A DNA stretch of 64,000 bases from Echeneis naucrates. Its lineage: Eukaryota > Chordata > Actinopteri > Carangiformes > Echeneidae. How positions within the stretch are numbered: the stretch's first letter is position 1; every line of letters starts with the position of its first letter. The notes beneath the pieces are model-generated. The model was given only the letters and a program-made list of their open reading frames with translations, did no database searches and was not told the DNA's origin. The translations under genes were made by a program, and so were the position numbers. Below, piece after piece: positions 42,018-54,282 of the stretch. The stretch is taken from positions 2,476,001 through 2,540,000 of the forward strand of contig NC_042529.1 of assembly GCF_900963305.1 (NCBI RefSeq). The letters run 5' to 3'.

Positions 42018-44963
42018 ATGTCTTCACTCCTCAAGGTGGACAATGAAATCAAAACCAAGGTAAGACGCGACTTCCGGGGAGCCCGTGTCGGGTTACGCGA
42101 CATGTAGTTGTTGTTTGCGTTAGCTCGCTAGCATGTTAGCCGCATTTTAATAGCAGGACGTGCTGCGGCTAACGGCGGCTAACCGGCCGGTTTCCCGCCT
42201 GTTAAAGTTCACCTGTCAAACCTGCAGACAGGTGTTTTCTCACAGCGACGCCAAGTTTTGGGAACTGGGAAGGAAAACATATTGTTTGGTCGCTGTGCAG
42301 TTTGATTGACTGCTGCTTTCGGTGGAGCACATGCACTAACGAAGGCCTTGGCGAGCATGTTAGCCGACTGCAACGGCGTCAAGTCACAGATTGTAATCTT
42401 CATGTCTCCACTAATGATTATTTATCCAGCCACAGTATAAATTCAGCCCAGAGGTCAGCCACTCTGTAGCTGCCAGTGCTAATTAACCAAACACAAACGC
42501 ATGTTCACCTACAGCTCAGTCATCATTATTTTAAGTGAAAGATGCTAAAGAGAGAATCCAAAACACAGAAGGTGCAAGAATGCTAAAATTACATGGAAAC
42601 ACAACAACTCGTGTAAATAAAAGAAAAAACAGTAGCTAATAAATATAATAGGGTGTTGCAGACAATATGGTGTTAGGATTCTCAAACAAGGGCAGAAAAA
42701 GGCCCCACATTTTCTAAACTCTCATTGACTTTTGTGAGGAGACATTTTTAATCTTTAAAACAAATACCAGGTTAGCTGTGAGTGTTTGAATTGATTTTCA
42801 CTTTCAGCTTTTAAAGCTCTTAATAGACAGATTTTCTGCTTACATCTCTTAACTTCTGAGTCTGCTTGCTGCTTGAAATCTTCCAGTCCCAACATGTCAC
42901 TACTGACTGTGCCTTTGTCGTCCAGTTGTTTCTATGATTCACTGATATGACATTGATATGTGAATGTGCTTGTCAAGGAAAAATTTGTGTCTTTGTATAT
43001 GCTCCATTTTGGCCATGGCTGGCTTTAACAGGGTGACCTGGATAAGGTTTTAATCTGATTTTTGGACTCTTGTTTTCTGTGTTGGCAGGTCGATGCATTC
43101 AGGGAACGTATCACTGCAGAGGTAAGTATTGGCCAACCTGTGTGCAGTGTTACAAATAGATTAGTGTCGTCATGCAATCAAAACTTTGTTTTTCTTTCAG
43201 GCAGAGGATCTAGTTGCAAATTTTTTCCCAAATAAGTTACTGGAACTCGATCACTTCCTTAAGGTTAGTAGTTAGTAGCTTATTAGACCAAATTCACACA
43301 ATACTGCCTCAGATCTGAGTGGGTGGTATGGATGAAAAATGCATTTTATACACTATAAATCTTCTGGCAATCAGTTGAAAATCCTTCATGGATAGTTGCT
43401 ACAGTAATGACGAAGTCAATCAGCAGAAAATTGACTGCAACAATTTAGATAATTAGCTTTAGAAAGCTTGCACATTCGCATAGCCTCACAGTAGATATCA
43501 TCACACCACCCACCCTAATCTTGTTACACATCATAAAGCATAATTAGCTCAGCTGTTATCCCTGTTGCTTTTCAGGATCCAATCATAAACATCACTGAAC
43601 TGAAGGAGATACACTCGGAGATAAATCTGACAGTGCCAGACCCCATCTTGCTCTCAAACCTGCATGATGGGCTAGAAGCGGTGAGGCTCCAATTTTAGAG
43701 TTTAATTGAATCCTCAGTTGTCACAGTGCCTCCTGTATGAGCAGATGTGATAAATGGTGCCTGATCTGTTTTATCACCTTCTTTCACAGCAAAATGCCAA
43801 AAAGAGGAAGCTCGAGGATGGAGGTGGGGAGGACATGGGTGAGTGTGAAACTAATTAACAGAATTAGAATTAACAGCAAGCAGATGAATTCTAGTAACTA
43901 AACGTGTATATCTGCGTAAAGGGACATAATTCAAATAGCAGATTCTAATAAAATGAAAAGGTCTTACCTACTGACTTGAATAAGTTTCACACACTTTGAC
44001 CTTTTATATTTTTAAAAATCTCACCCATCTCTTCTCTTGCCTTCTTTCCCAGTGACAGGCACCAAGGTCTTTGTCATGCCTGGTGGGATGATGAAGAGCA
44101 ATGCTAACCTTGTTGACCTTATTGAAAAGGTCAAGCCTGAGATCAGGACGCTCATAGAGAAATGTAACACAGTAAGTAAAGGGACAATCAAACTGTTATC
44201 ACGGCTGGAATAAATTATGATTTTTATTTATTTATTTTTTTAAAGAAAGCCATTATTTCTCAGACATTTTCTGTACATTGTGACTTTCCAGATGTTGCAT
44301 TCTCCATCCCCTTAGCACTTTGCATTTCTTCTGCAGGTCAAAATGTGGGTTCAACTGCTCATCCCAAGGATAGAGGATGGCAACAATTTTGGCGTGTCAA
44401 TCCAGGAGGAGACGGTAGCTGAACTCAGAACAGTTGAAGGAGAGGCAGCATCTTACCTCGACCAGATATCAAGGTTTGAGGAAACACTTGGTTGTACGTA
44501 ATGCACCTGATATATTAGCCACATACATAATACATGTATATAATTAGTTTCTTTGTCTGTCTAGATACTACATCACAAGGGCAAAGCTTGTTTCTAAAAT
44601 AGCAAAATATCCACATGTGGTAAGTGAATTTAAGAAATAATCAAACACAGAATACAGTTAAACATTATTAATAACATTTAAAAAATGACCAGGAGGACTA
44701 TCGGCGCACGGTAACTGAGATCGACGAGAAAGAATACATCAGTCTGAAGATCATAGTTTCGGAGCTCAGAAATCAATACGTAAGTCCACCAATCATCATA
44801 TTTCATACGGCCGACTTAACTCAGGTGTTCTATTTTTCCCTTCTGTCACACTGTCTTTTTTTTTTTTTTTAAATCAATACAGGTAACGTTACATGACATG
44901 ATTCTGAAGAACATTGAGAAGATCAAGAGGCCTCGAAGCAGTAATGCTGATGCATTGTACTGA
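42018..44963 (+). CDS. psme3: Proteasome activator subunit 3 (PA28-gamma / REG-gamma)
   Basis: Ten coding exons in consistent phase give 256 residues (human 254): 42018-42059, 43089-43121, 43201-43263, 43576-43680, 43790-43838, 44053-44171, 44337-44473, 44565-44619, 44693-44779, 44883-44963. PSME3 forms a nuclear homoheptamer that caps the 20S proteasome and promotes ubiquitin-independent degradation of short-lived regulators such as SRC-3 and p21. Visible: N-terminal MSSLLKVDNEIKTKVDAFRERITAEAEDLVANFFP; the nuclear localisation signal KKRKLED at about 85-91; the GTKVFVMPGGMMKSN segment; and the strongly conserved C-terminal half, from PEIRTLIEKCNTVKMWVQLL to MILKNIEKIKRPRSSNADALY. The C-terminal residues that dock on the 20S ring are kept. 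An AATAAA lies at 45587-45592. Short exons match the vertebrate gene structure. High confidence. Confidence 0.96.
43405..43460. repeat. Possible degraded dispersed repeat in psme3 intron
   Basis: The phrase tgacgaagtcaatcagcaga (from 43408) followed by attgactgcaacaatttaga (from 43430) resembles the same teleost repeat type as that in the nbr1 intron near 40.2 kb, seen in the other orientation. Recognition is from memory and tentative. Confidence 0.35.
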
Positions 44964-45592
44964 TGTTCATTCAGCCACCTCAGCCTCCACCCCTCCGCCC
45001 CTCCACCCCGTCTCCCCGCCCTGCCTGTTGAGCTACAGTAGCCCGGCCCTGGTCCGAAGGACGACACCTAGACATTCAGCCTTTTCGACACAATCGTCAC
45101 AGCCCTGTACAAAAACACAGCTTCCATAGATGGACATGACGCTAATGTTCCTTTTTTTTGTTTCGTTTTAATTGTAAAATATTTTTCTTGTTTTAAGCCC
45201 TTTGAAGACAAACATTCTCTCAGACAAGGGGAGATAGATTATAGACAACAAAAAGCGCTATGTATTTTTTAATTTTAATTAAACATTTTGTCCTCATTTC
45301 TCTGTGAAATTGCTTCATTTGTAGCTCTTACAAAGGTTCAGAACAGCGTGGTTGAATGTTTCTTTAAGTCTTTCATTAGACTGACTGTATCTGTTGGAAA
45401 GTGGTTGTTGGAGATGCAGCACAAAAGCTTTTCTCTCCCCTCTCTCTCCCTCCTGACATTGTACATTACATAGTATAGTGGTTAAATGATTATTATTACG
45501 CAGGTTTTAGGTCCACAGGCTTATTGGTTTTCAGTGAAAATTCATAAGTCACCAAAGCATCTCTTATGTTGAGGCATTGACTATTGAATAAA

Positions 45593-46914
45593 ACAATTTT
45601 TGATAAACATGGTGAATATTTTGGCATTTCTGTTTACAAATATCACTTAATCAATATCTGACTATAGTAAGCGGACTTTATGTATTTAAATTCAGCCAGT
45701 CACTCAGTCGGGTGAAGTTAAAATGAAATATCAGGAAAATTTTAAATGATAGTTGAGTTTCCACCTGCAGATGTCACTGTTGCCGCTGCTGTACATCAGC
45801 ATACACATCAGAAAGTCAAAACGTCAATGCTGATGAATAGGATTATTAGGTATTGAGATCTAATCAATACATTAAAAATGTTCTACACAGAATTATTATT
45901 CATATTTAACGCAGGCTTATTTTGCAGCTGATGTTTCTATTGTTAAAAATAGTGAATGTCAATACATGACTCAATGTTTTAAAATCAAAAGATAAACTCT
46001 TACCTTTGATGGGATGACAGTGGATTTATTTTTCTCAAGGTGGCATGATGCTCAACTCTGGACTTCTGTAACTTTCACAGTAATGATTGAACTGATCAGA
46101 GGTACAACTTAAATCCACATATTTCTTAAATTACTCAAATAACCTAAGATTTGAGTCTTTGGGGTCAATTTGTATCTATTTGTTGTTTGTGTTGCTTTGA
46201 TTTCTCAACAACAAATGTGCAACTCAACAATAATTACAGATTACAATTATACTAAATACATTTTTCAAGGTCAAATCTATTGAGGTGGATAATCTGAATA
46301 ACAGCTAACAAACCTGAAACTGTAAAACTTTACATCGTAGCTGTGAAAAACAAGCCTCCCCACCAGATAAGCACTGGAAAGGGGGTCTTCATAGATAAGG
46401 AGACTTGGGATCTGCCTGGCTGCGGTTATTATGTCATCTGTGGGTCTCACCTTGATCCTGTTGACTGTGCTGTGGAGTTAAACATCAGATTGGCCACATT
46501 TTCATTGTAAAACAAGTGTCCATTTGTATTTGTGTGATATGTCTCTACCTCAGGAGGTGTGTCTGCTGTAACACGCAGTCCTGCTGACTTCAGGATCATA
46601 TATCTGAAGTTCTTTTGATACGGCGCCTGGACAATGTACTACTATTAAAGCCAGAAGGGACACACGTGTTGTCTGCTACACTTGGTGCCCCTTGACCCTC
46701 CATGTCTCTTTCGAAAGCTCATGGCTGTGGTGAAACGCAGCGTCACTCCGTGGGACGACTGAATGACAGGAGCATGCTCGAGTTAATCTTTAATGGTTGT
46801 TCCTGCCAGAGAATTAATCAGTATCAGTCTGAGACATTCGGAGAAAAGCTGCACGCTAACCCTAACCCTATTATCAAATAAGCACAACTTCTTTTACAGT
46901 TATAATAAACTGTT
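45593..46914. other. Intergenic interval psme3 to glucose-6-phosphatase
   Basis: No gene seen. The human neighbours of PSME3 here (AOC2, AOC3) have no recognisable remnant. Two telomere-like CCCTAA units near 46859 are too short to mean anything. Confidence 0.5.
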
Positions 46915-47610
46915 TTTATTTAAATGACCAACGGTATTTTCCTTCCATCATTCGTTCACCTCTTAGCTGAGGGATCACTCGTTTTGATGGGGGTGTTCCG
47001 ACGATGGAACAAAAATATATTTTTGCCTGAGGTGTTGACATTAAACGAGACGTGCAAACATTTCCTCTGAGAGAAGAGACACTTGTCATAAACAAATAAT
47101 CCTCAAAGGTCGAATACAGACTAAAATAAACATTGTCGAAAATAGTTTTTCCTTTTTTCTGTAGAGAGACTTTTACAATACTGGAATTCAACTTTCCTGG
47201 TATTTGCTGAGGAAAAGACACTGATGCCAGATCCATGTGTGTGTTAGTTTGTAGCCTGAGACAGGAACCTTGTTAACAATTAATGGGAAAGCAGTAGAGA
47301 TATGAAGAGTTCTGCAACTAGCAGGTTCATTAATGCGCTTCACGGGCTGGTGCTGTTGCAGAAGATCAGATTAACAGCTCACAGGCTGCTGACAGCAGCT
47401 TCATGTTTGATATGTCAACAATAATGTGGTTTCAATCTTCACATTTAACTTTTAGCAGCAGAAAGTCAATAAGCGGCATCACCATATCGTTGAGCGGCAG
47501 TACATATTCCTGCACAATAACTTTAGGGACAAAAAAATCTTAATGTCCAAGAGTCTTAAATATGAGAACTAATAAAAAAATAAACTAAAATTAGCTTTTT
47601 TGGACCTCAC

Positions 47611-49433
47611 TCACAAGTTTTTGCCATCCCTCTTTCTCTTGAAGATCCTGCAGAGAGCCCAAGGCACCAGGGTGGTCGGGATTAAAAGTGCAAACGCACT
47701 CTTCCCAAAAGACAGGAAGTAGAAAGTCATGTGGTTTTCAGAAGAAAATGTCCATCCATCCAACAGCTGAAGCAGGAGCAAAGAGATAATAATACATCCC
47801 GTGCTGAAACCGACACTTGTGCTCTTCTTCTTGGTGTTGGTGTAGAGCGGAAAGTGCAGGCCCAGGCCCAGACCGAACAGGGTGCCCATGTTGCGCAGGA
47901 GGCTGGCGAAGGGCGTGGTGTCCAGGTGGACCCACTCACGTATGACGCACCACCTCTGGGCCTTCTCCAGCGTCCACAGCAGGTCCACACCAACAGTTTT
48001 GAGCAGGAGGTAGAAGCCCACGGCGAAGGAGGTCAAGAAGAAAGTGGCCAGGAAGTACTTCTTCATGCTGGCGCTGTGGATCCATTTCTTCCTGGAGACA
48101 ACTTCAGCCACTAACAGCCCTGACACACACACACAAAACCAGATGATCCACAGAAAAATGTGTCAAATCAGTCAAAGGAAGATTCAGATGACAGTCTTGA
48201 CTTATTTAACCTGTAATGACTCCAGCGATAACCTGGTGTGGAAAGTGGGCCGCCATGTAGACCCTGGACATGCAGACCACCAGGAGGACCAGGCCCATCA
48301 GCGCCCACAGGAAGATCTGCAAGAACCTGACGGTGCGTCAACACTGAATGTGAGTGCATGTGGTTCCACTGGACCAAAGAATTGGAGCGCTTAAGTTTTT
48401 ATTCCCCTCTAATGGTTACATCACAGACTTCCTCACTTATTTAGCACAGGGGGCCATCCCTTCTCTGTTGCCGTAGAAAGCGACGCCGTCACCATCACAT
48501 ACCAGACTCCTGCTGCACCCATAGCATGACCTGAAGGACTTCCTGCAAGAGACCAAAGCTTCAGAGGTTCATCTTCCAACCATCATCATGTGCTACACTT
48601 TTGTTGTTGTTGTCATGGCATCCCACAACACAACTGTTTTCACTGACATAAAAGCTATTATTCATGAATATGATTGATTTCTTGATCAATCAATTACTTG
48701 GTTTGTCAATCTCCAGACAAAGAACAAGAAATCCCACCAAATCCAAATCATTTTTGAAAGGTAACAGCAGTGGAGTTAGATATTTCCCTTTGAATTCCAG
48801 CAAAAATTGCAGAAATGAATTTCGCTGAGAATTTAACATGTTTAGGTAAGTTTCTCTGCCGTAGAACAATTTCAAGCAACAAAATTTTGAACAATAAATG
48901 TCTCAATGCAGATTAAAAGCATTCCAAAAGGCCGGGGCCAGTGCAAATGGAAATGAAAGCAGAAAGCATAGTCACCCCCCCCCTGCAGCTCCGCTGTGAA
49001 CTGTACCTGGTCCAGTTTCGCATGTGATGGGGAACTGCTGCAGAGTAGGGGCCGGACTGGCTCCGTAAAAGCGGGTCTCATGAACCCACCAGTAGGGTCT
49101 CTCCCCACAAAGAACCCTGCCGTGGAGAAACCAAGACACTCAAACAACCACGCCATCTCTCCTGCTGTCTTTTTTTTTATTAGCATTATTATTTTAAAAT
49201 GCTGATATCTCATACCATTTGAGGACCAAGTTGAGCCAGTCTCCGATCACGGCCACCCAGATGAGCCGGAGCCCAGTTTCCCTCTGCAGGTGGAACCAGA
49301 TTGGGAAGAACCAGAAGAAGGTGGTGTGCAGATCGGCCACAGTGGACGCCAGACTGAACAAGCCCTCATACCGGCTGTACCCGGTCTGCAGGTGGACCGC
49401 CAGCTCGACCCCCCAGCTGTGGAGAAGATCCAT
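47611..49433 (-). CDS. g6pc1: Glucose-6-phosphatase catalytic subunit, divergent paralogue
   Basis: Five coding exons in consistent phase give 352 residues: 49433-49216, 49116-49007, 48542-48437, 48326-48211, 48119-47611. Exons 2, 3 and 4 (110, 106 and 116 bp) have the sizes of the human gene as I recall them. The enzyme hydrolyses glucose-6-phosphate in the ER lumen, the last step of gluconeogenesis and glycogenolysis. The PAP2-type catalytic residues are all present: K72 and R79 in KWVLCGERPYWW, H115 in PSGHAMG, and R166 and H172 in SRVYMAAHFPHQ. The N-terminal 60 residues and the last 80 are clearly divergent from the neighbouring copy and from human, and the C-terminus (RDGKNL) lacks the usual KKxx ER-retrieval signal. 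Part of exon 5 is almost identical to the other copy. The minus-strand AATAAA is at 46915-46920. Which named teleost paralogue this is I cannot say. Confidence 0.88.
47846..48081 (-). repeat. Left arm of inverted exon 5 duplicate (gene-conversion tract)
   Basis: Exon 5 of the minus-strand glucose-6-phosphatase from GCCAGCATGAAGAAGTACTT to the CTCTACAC after residue block GLGLGLH. Aligned by eye with the plus-strand copy (about 52435-52667) it shows about 17 differences in roughly 232 bp, including an identical run of 82 bp. Flanking coding sequence is much more divergent. Confidence 0.8.
48665..48790. repeat. Possible degraded dispersed repeat
   Basis: The run tgatcaatcaattacttggt followed by ttgtcaatctccagacaaag, in an intron of the minus-strand glucose-6-phosphatase, has the wording of the AT-rich teleost repeat with paired ATTAATCGATTA blocks. 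Tentative. Confidence 0.3.
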
Positions 49434-50686
49434 GATCTCGTTGCTCAGACCTCAGTCTGGGGTGGTCTGTCTGGTTTGTTCTTTCAGTTCTTTGGGCAAC
49501 CCCCCCCCCCTTGGACTTTACTCAAGGCTAGCAGTTTTGTTTGCCTTTGGAACAGTACAGACAGGATCCTTAACCTTTACCCCCATCCCCCGAGGTGCCT
49601 GAGGTTAAAATCCATCAAAACAGAAATCAGAGGCCCCCCCACTTTTTTTCGATGGGCCACAGATTTCTGGGAAAGTCTCTTTTGATTTAATCAATGAAAC
49701 AGCCAAAGCTGTTGTTTGTCAAGTCCATTGATCAGGGCTCGCAATACAGCCTCTGTGTCAACTAAACTTAATTAAAGTTACTCATGAATTCTTTGCTAAT
49801 TGTGTTTTGGACCCCGATGTGAGAAATGAGTGCTCTCCGTCAAACTGAGATAAAATATGAGCTCATCAGACGGCCATTTATTTGTCGCATCAGAGCAGAA
49901 ACTTGCTCTCGACCCGACAGCCTGCCAATCTGTTTTGTCCTGTTCTATCTTCTGTTTTATCTCCTCAGCTTCTACCAACAGATCATTTAATCATTGATCT
50001 TCTTATGTAACCTACAAATGGGTTACTCCACCGTTCTGAGCTGGGAGACATTTTCACCAAATCATCATAAAAAAGAACAAAAATAACCCCAACAACCCAA
50101 CAACAAGAAGAAACAATTACATAACTGAGAAATTACTGCTTTGGTGGCTGCATGAATGGGAAATGTAAGATGTAAAAAAAAAAACATATCCTTATATCGA
50201 TATATTTTGGTCAAAACACTGTGGAGAATATTCTAAGAAATAAAAGGGATATAGCCAAAATTCAAAATTACACTGCAGCACAATTAAAAGCAAAAATGTC
50301 TCTCTGCAAAATGTTTGCGTATGATTTAGGTCACAGTTGTGAAATGCAGCCATTGGTCAGTTGACTTCCTCTCTGAACATTCGTTTGTGAGAAAGATACA
50401 AATTTTTTTCTGTTTTCCTGCCATCTCCCCTCTTTGTTTGTGTGACAAACCTCCCAAACTGTCCCGACTCTCGGTGTTTTATTACACATGTGCAAGGTCC
50501 AAAGATCAGTGTGAGCATGCGTTTGGGTGGTGGGTCCCTCCGGTATAAAAACCAACCAGCTGTGTCACTGATAGCAGCAGTCCCTTCTCTCTGATTAGTG
50601 GGTTTGTTTGTTTTTTTTTTTTTTGAGGACTAACTCAGTTTGCTGTTTGAGCTGTTCGAGATTTCTTCCTCCTGCTTTAGGCAAAG
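49434..50686. promoter_or_regulatory. Head-to-head glucose-6-phosphatase promoter interval
   Basis: 1253 bp separate the two start codons. For the plus-strand gene a clear TATA box (TATAAAA) lies at 50544-50550, putting the transcription start near 50575 and giving a leader of about 110 bp. No comparable TATA is visible for the minus-strand gene. AT-rich blocks TGATTTAATCAAT (near 49683) and GATCATTTAATCATTGATC (near 49980) loosely resemble HNF1 half-site pairs, which control mammalian G6PC1; that link is inference. A poly-C run (49500-49511) sits just upstream of the minus gene. Confidence 0.6.
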
Positions 50687-52890
50687 ATGCTCAATGCTGT
50701 CATGGATGCCCTGCAGGGTTTTGGGGTGAGCACCACCCACTACCTGCAGACTAACTACCAGGACGCCCAGGGCCTGTTTCTCTGGGTGTCCTGGGCGGCC
50801 GACCTCCGGAACACTTTCTTCATCTTCTTCCCACTTTGGTTTCACCTGCGGGCCTCAGTGGGCATTAAGCTCATCTGGGTGGCTGTGATCGGAGACTGGC
50901 TCAACTTGGTCTTTAAATGGTGAGTCCGCTACAACGACTGATACAATAATTGGACGTTTCTGAGTGTGTGTGTGTTTTTCTAACCGGATTCTGGTTTCTG
51001 ATGCTGTTCTTCAGGATTCTGTTTGGGGAGAGGCCTTACTGGTGGGTCCATGAGACGGCTCATTACGCGAACACCATCCCTCCTCACATCGAGCAGTACC
51101 CCATGACCTGTGAGACCGGACCAGGTGAGATATTCCTCCTCACACGCGACTGGATTTATCTACATTTATCTGCTTTGAGCTGCTGTTTTATTCCGTTAAT
51201 GTTACATTTCACCAATGCTGGCTATGGCTGTAGTTGAGATTGTGTGTTAGTTAATTTATAAAGAAAGTTGCAACTCATCAAATTATCAAACAACACAGTG
51301 ACCATGAAGCTTTGGGGGCTTTTGGACAGTCATGTAGAAATTTAAGGAGTAATTTCAGAAGTTCCTAAAACTTTTACTAAAAGCCTAAATATGATTCAAA
51401 ACCATATTTTGGTACAATTTGTCAGTAAAAGGCACTTAAAATATCTAAAGCAAAAGCATTTGGCCCATTCAGACTAATCAGACATGTTTTCATTAATATA
51501 TTGTTCATATTAATGTGTCAGTGAGTAGCTGCAGCTATTTTAGTCAGTAAACTGCTGAGAGACGATTCATTGGCCAAGCAGGCAAAACAACTGCAGATTT
51601 TTTTAGTAATTCTTTTAAACATTTCATTGTTTTTCTTTATGATTGAGTAATTTCTCTGCGATATTAACTCATATAAACAGCAGCTGATTTCTATCCTCTC
51701 TCTCTCGCCCTCTGTTAACCAGGCAGCCCCTCTGGACATGCCATGGGAGCCGCAGGCGTCTACTACACCCTGGTGACCTCCATCCTCACCATCGTGGCTA
51801 CCAAGAAGAAACATGGAAGCAAGAAATCCACCAGTAAGCAATGGTGAGTCGAGGGAAGCCTACAGAAGCTCCTACATATCAGGGTTGTTTACCATTTTCT
51901 GACATGCAGAGCTTATCTCTTTGGACACACTATCAGCCCTGTGCTGGAGTTGATCATTGACTTGTTGATGCTTGGTGGGAGGCCGCGTTCTGACTTTACC
52001 ATGATAAGCAAACTCTAAGTGTGTTAATTGTCTTATTGCTTTAAAATTTTGACTTGTTAGTCCTCGGGCACGTAGATTTAAATTAAGCATATTTTAAATG
52101 TCATAAATGTGTATTTGGACAGGTATCTGAAGGTTTGTCTGTGGACACTGTTTTGGGGAGTCCAGGTGTGTGTCTGCCTCTCCAGGGTTTTCATCGCCGC
52201 CCACTTTCCCCACCAGGTCGTCGCTGGCGTCATCACAGGTCAGTGTGGACGTGCTCACATCTAAAATCCAATACAAATTAAGGTTTTGGGGAAACAATAA
52301 AGTCCAGTCAGTGTAGTAATGATGGATGGATGGCTGAATGTGGACCACGTGGTTCTGAACCGGCTGTTCAATGTGTTTTGTTCTCAGGGATGATCGTCGC
52401 CGAGGCTTTCAACAGAACCCAGTGGATCTACAGCGCCAGCATGAAGAAGTACTTCTACATCACCCTCTTCTTGACCTCCTTCGCCGTGGGCTTCTACCTC
52501 CTGCTCAAAGCTGTTGGCGTAGACCTGCTGTGGACGCTGGAGAAGGCCCAGAGGTGGTGCGTCACGCCCGAATGGGTCCACCTGGACACCACGCCCTTCG
52601 CCAGCCTCCTGCGCAACATGGGCACCCTGTTCGGTCTGGGCCTGGGCCTGCACTCGCCGCTCTACACTGAGACCAAGAAGAGCGGCAGCACGCCGCTCAA
52701 AGTTGGGTGCATCATCAGTTCCCTGTTCCTGCTGCACCTGTTTGACTCCTTCAAGCCTCCCACGCACACTGCCGCACTCTTCTACCTGCTGTCCTTCTGC
52801 AAGAGCGCCACCGTGCCCTTGGTCACCGTCAGCATCATCCCCTACTGTGTGAACGGAGCTCTGGGCCAGCACAGCAAGAAGGGCGAGTGA
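50687..52890 (+). CDS. g6pc1: Glucose-6-phosphatase catalytic subunit
   Basis: Five coding exons in consistent phase give 360 residues (human 357): 50687-50919, 51015-51124, 51723-51843, 52123-52238, 52388-52890. It is a nine-span ER membrane enzyme that hydrolyses glucose-6-phosphate delivered by SLC37A4. Catalytic residues are present: K77 and R84 in [13 protein letters not shown]120 (the phospho-enzyme histidine) in PSGHAMG, and R176 and H182 in [12 protein letters not shown]. The first exon ([20 protein letters not shown]...[16 protein letters not shown]) is very close to human, as are [16 protein letters not shown] and the C-terminal [23 protein letters not shown]. The protein ends KKGE, a KKxx ER-retrieval signal. 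Exon 3 is 15 bp longer than in human, adding a lysine-rich cytosolic or luminal loop ([12 protein letters not shown]). A TATA box lies 143 bp upstream and AATAAA is at 53299-53304. This copy looks like the canonical liver enzyme; the inverted neighbour is the divergent one. Confidence 0.94.
52435..52667 (+). repeat. Right arm of inverted exon 5 duplicate (gene-conversion tract)
   Basis: Counterpart of the 47846-48081 tract. The two arms lie about 4.4 kb apart in opposite orientation and keep synonymous sites in common, which ordinary protein constraint would not do while the rest of the two genes diverged. Confidence 0.8.
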
Positions 52891-53304
52891 GCAGGAAGCT
52901 CAGATTATACAGACGGCTGAAGGGATGAAGTTGGACAAAAGTCTTTCTGATCATTACAGATCTGACCTGGTGCTTATCAAAATCATTTGTCCAACTGGGA
53001 ACAATGTCAACGGTGCCGTTTGGACACTGAACTCTGAGCACCGTGACATAAAGAGAAAGCACTATCCAGGACGCCCGGCGGCGCTTCCAAGGAACTGCTC
53101 TGAATCTCAAAAAAGATATTATAATTACAATTGTCTCAGCATCCTGGAAAGGGACGGACAATGAACACGAGTCCAGCAAGCGAGTGCTGACTTGAGACAA
53201 TAACGCTCACAGCTTTGATGATGAACTCATCCGTAACACTAATGTATTTTTAAATGTTATAGAAAGTATTTTTGAAAGCATTTTGAATGTTTTTTTTAAA
53301 TAAA

Positions 53305-54244
53305 AAAATAAAATGGTTTGAGTTGTTTTTTTGTTTTTTCTTTTTAATAGCACCATACGTTTACTGTTGATCAAGGTAAACAGTAGCAAAATCTATTTTT
53401 TCCAGACTGTGATGATCAATTAGCACACTCATTGATAATTTTTACAAAAAAACAAAATGAGACATGCATCATTAACGCTGGAGCTTGGCCTTCAGCCTGA
53501 ACCACAGCAAAGACACACACACACACACACGTCATTATCATGCGTGCGTCTGCCAGTGCACGTAAGTCAGTGGTGCAACCTGAACATTCAATATTTGTCC
53601 ATTTGTGTTTTTTCTGCTGTTAGTTTGTCACCCAAACTTTTGACGTTCACAAAGACTTTCCACATCGATAGACAGTTTCACAAAAAATGCTGGATAAACA
53701 GGTTTGTAAAAGAACAATATAGATAAACAATTAGTAAAGATGAGTATTACGTAAATATGAGATGGACTTGACATACAGTGACAATCCTGACTCTGCAACT
53801 TGTTCCTGAGCAAACTTAAAAACTTTTCTCTGGATTGACCAGATATTTTGTTGCTGTTAGGTAAAAAGTAATAAATGAAAAAAATCCCTAATTTAACACA
53901 AAATATTAGATTCTTATACAATAATAAACAATATAATGTATATATAAAATGACTATTTAATAAATGTTCAGGTTTCTTTTCCCTAAAATGAACAGGTATA
54001 AATAAAACAGATTGAGCTGTGTATGAATTAATAATATTTCTTCTCTTTACTGATGAGTATCAGCTCCCTGTCTTTTTTGATTCAAGCCTAATAAACTTAG
54101 TTTTTTGGAGTGCAACAATAAAATTATCATTATTAATTATATGTTCTTTTATTTTAGTTGATTTTATCTACCAGTTTGTTTTATCTATGACCGCTTTACC
54201 ATTAAAAGGGAAAAGTCCTTTAAAGGCTTCCGTAGTCTAAATCG
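53305..54244. other. Intergenic, AT-rich; no gene seen
   Basis: AT-rich interval between the glucose-6-phosphatase polyadenylation signal and the zinc-finger gene. It has a short AC repeat (53514-53530) and the phrase tagggggcgctgcagc just before the purine tract. No recognisable coding sequence. Confidence 0.55.
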
Positions 54245-54282
54245 ATGAATGGTAGGGGGCGCTGCAGCTTTACAGGCCGAGA

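Noticed and set aside
46855-46871. Telomere-like CCCTAA repeat
   Set aside because: Only two units; expected by chance in 64 kb.
46916-47236. 106-codon minus-strand open frame beyond the glucose-6-phosphatase stop
   Set aside because: Lies in the probable 3'-UTR of that gene; no recognised domain.
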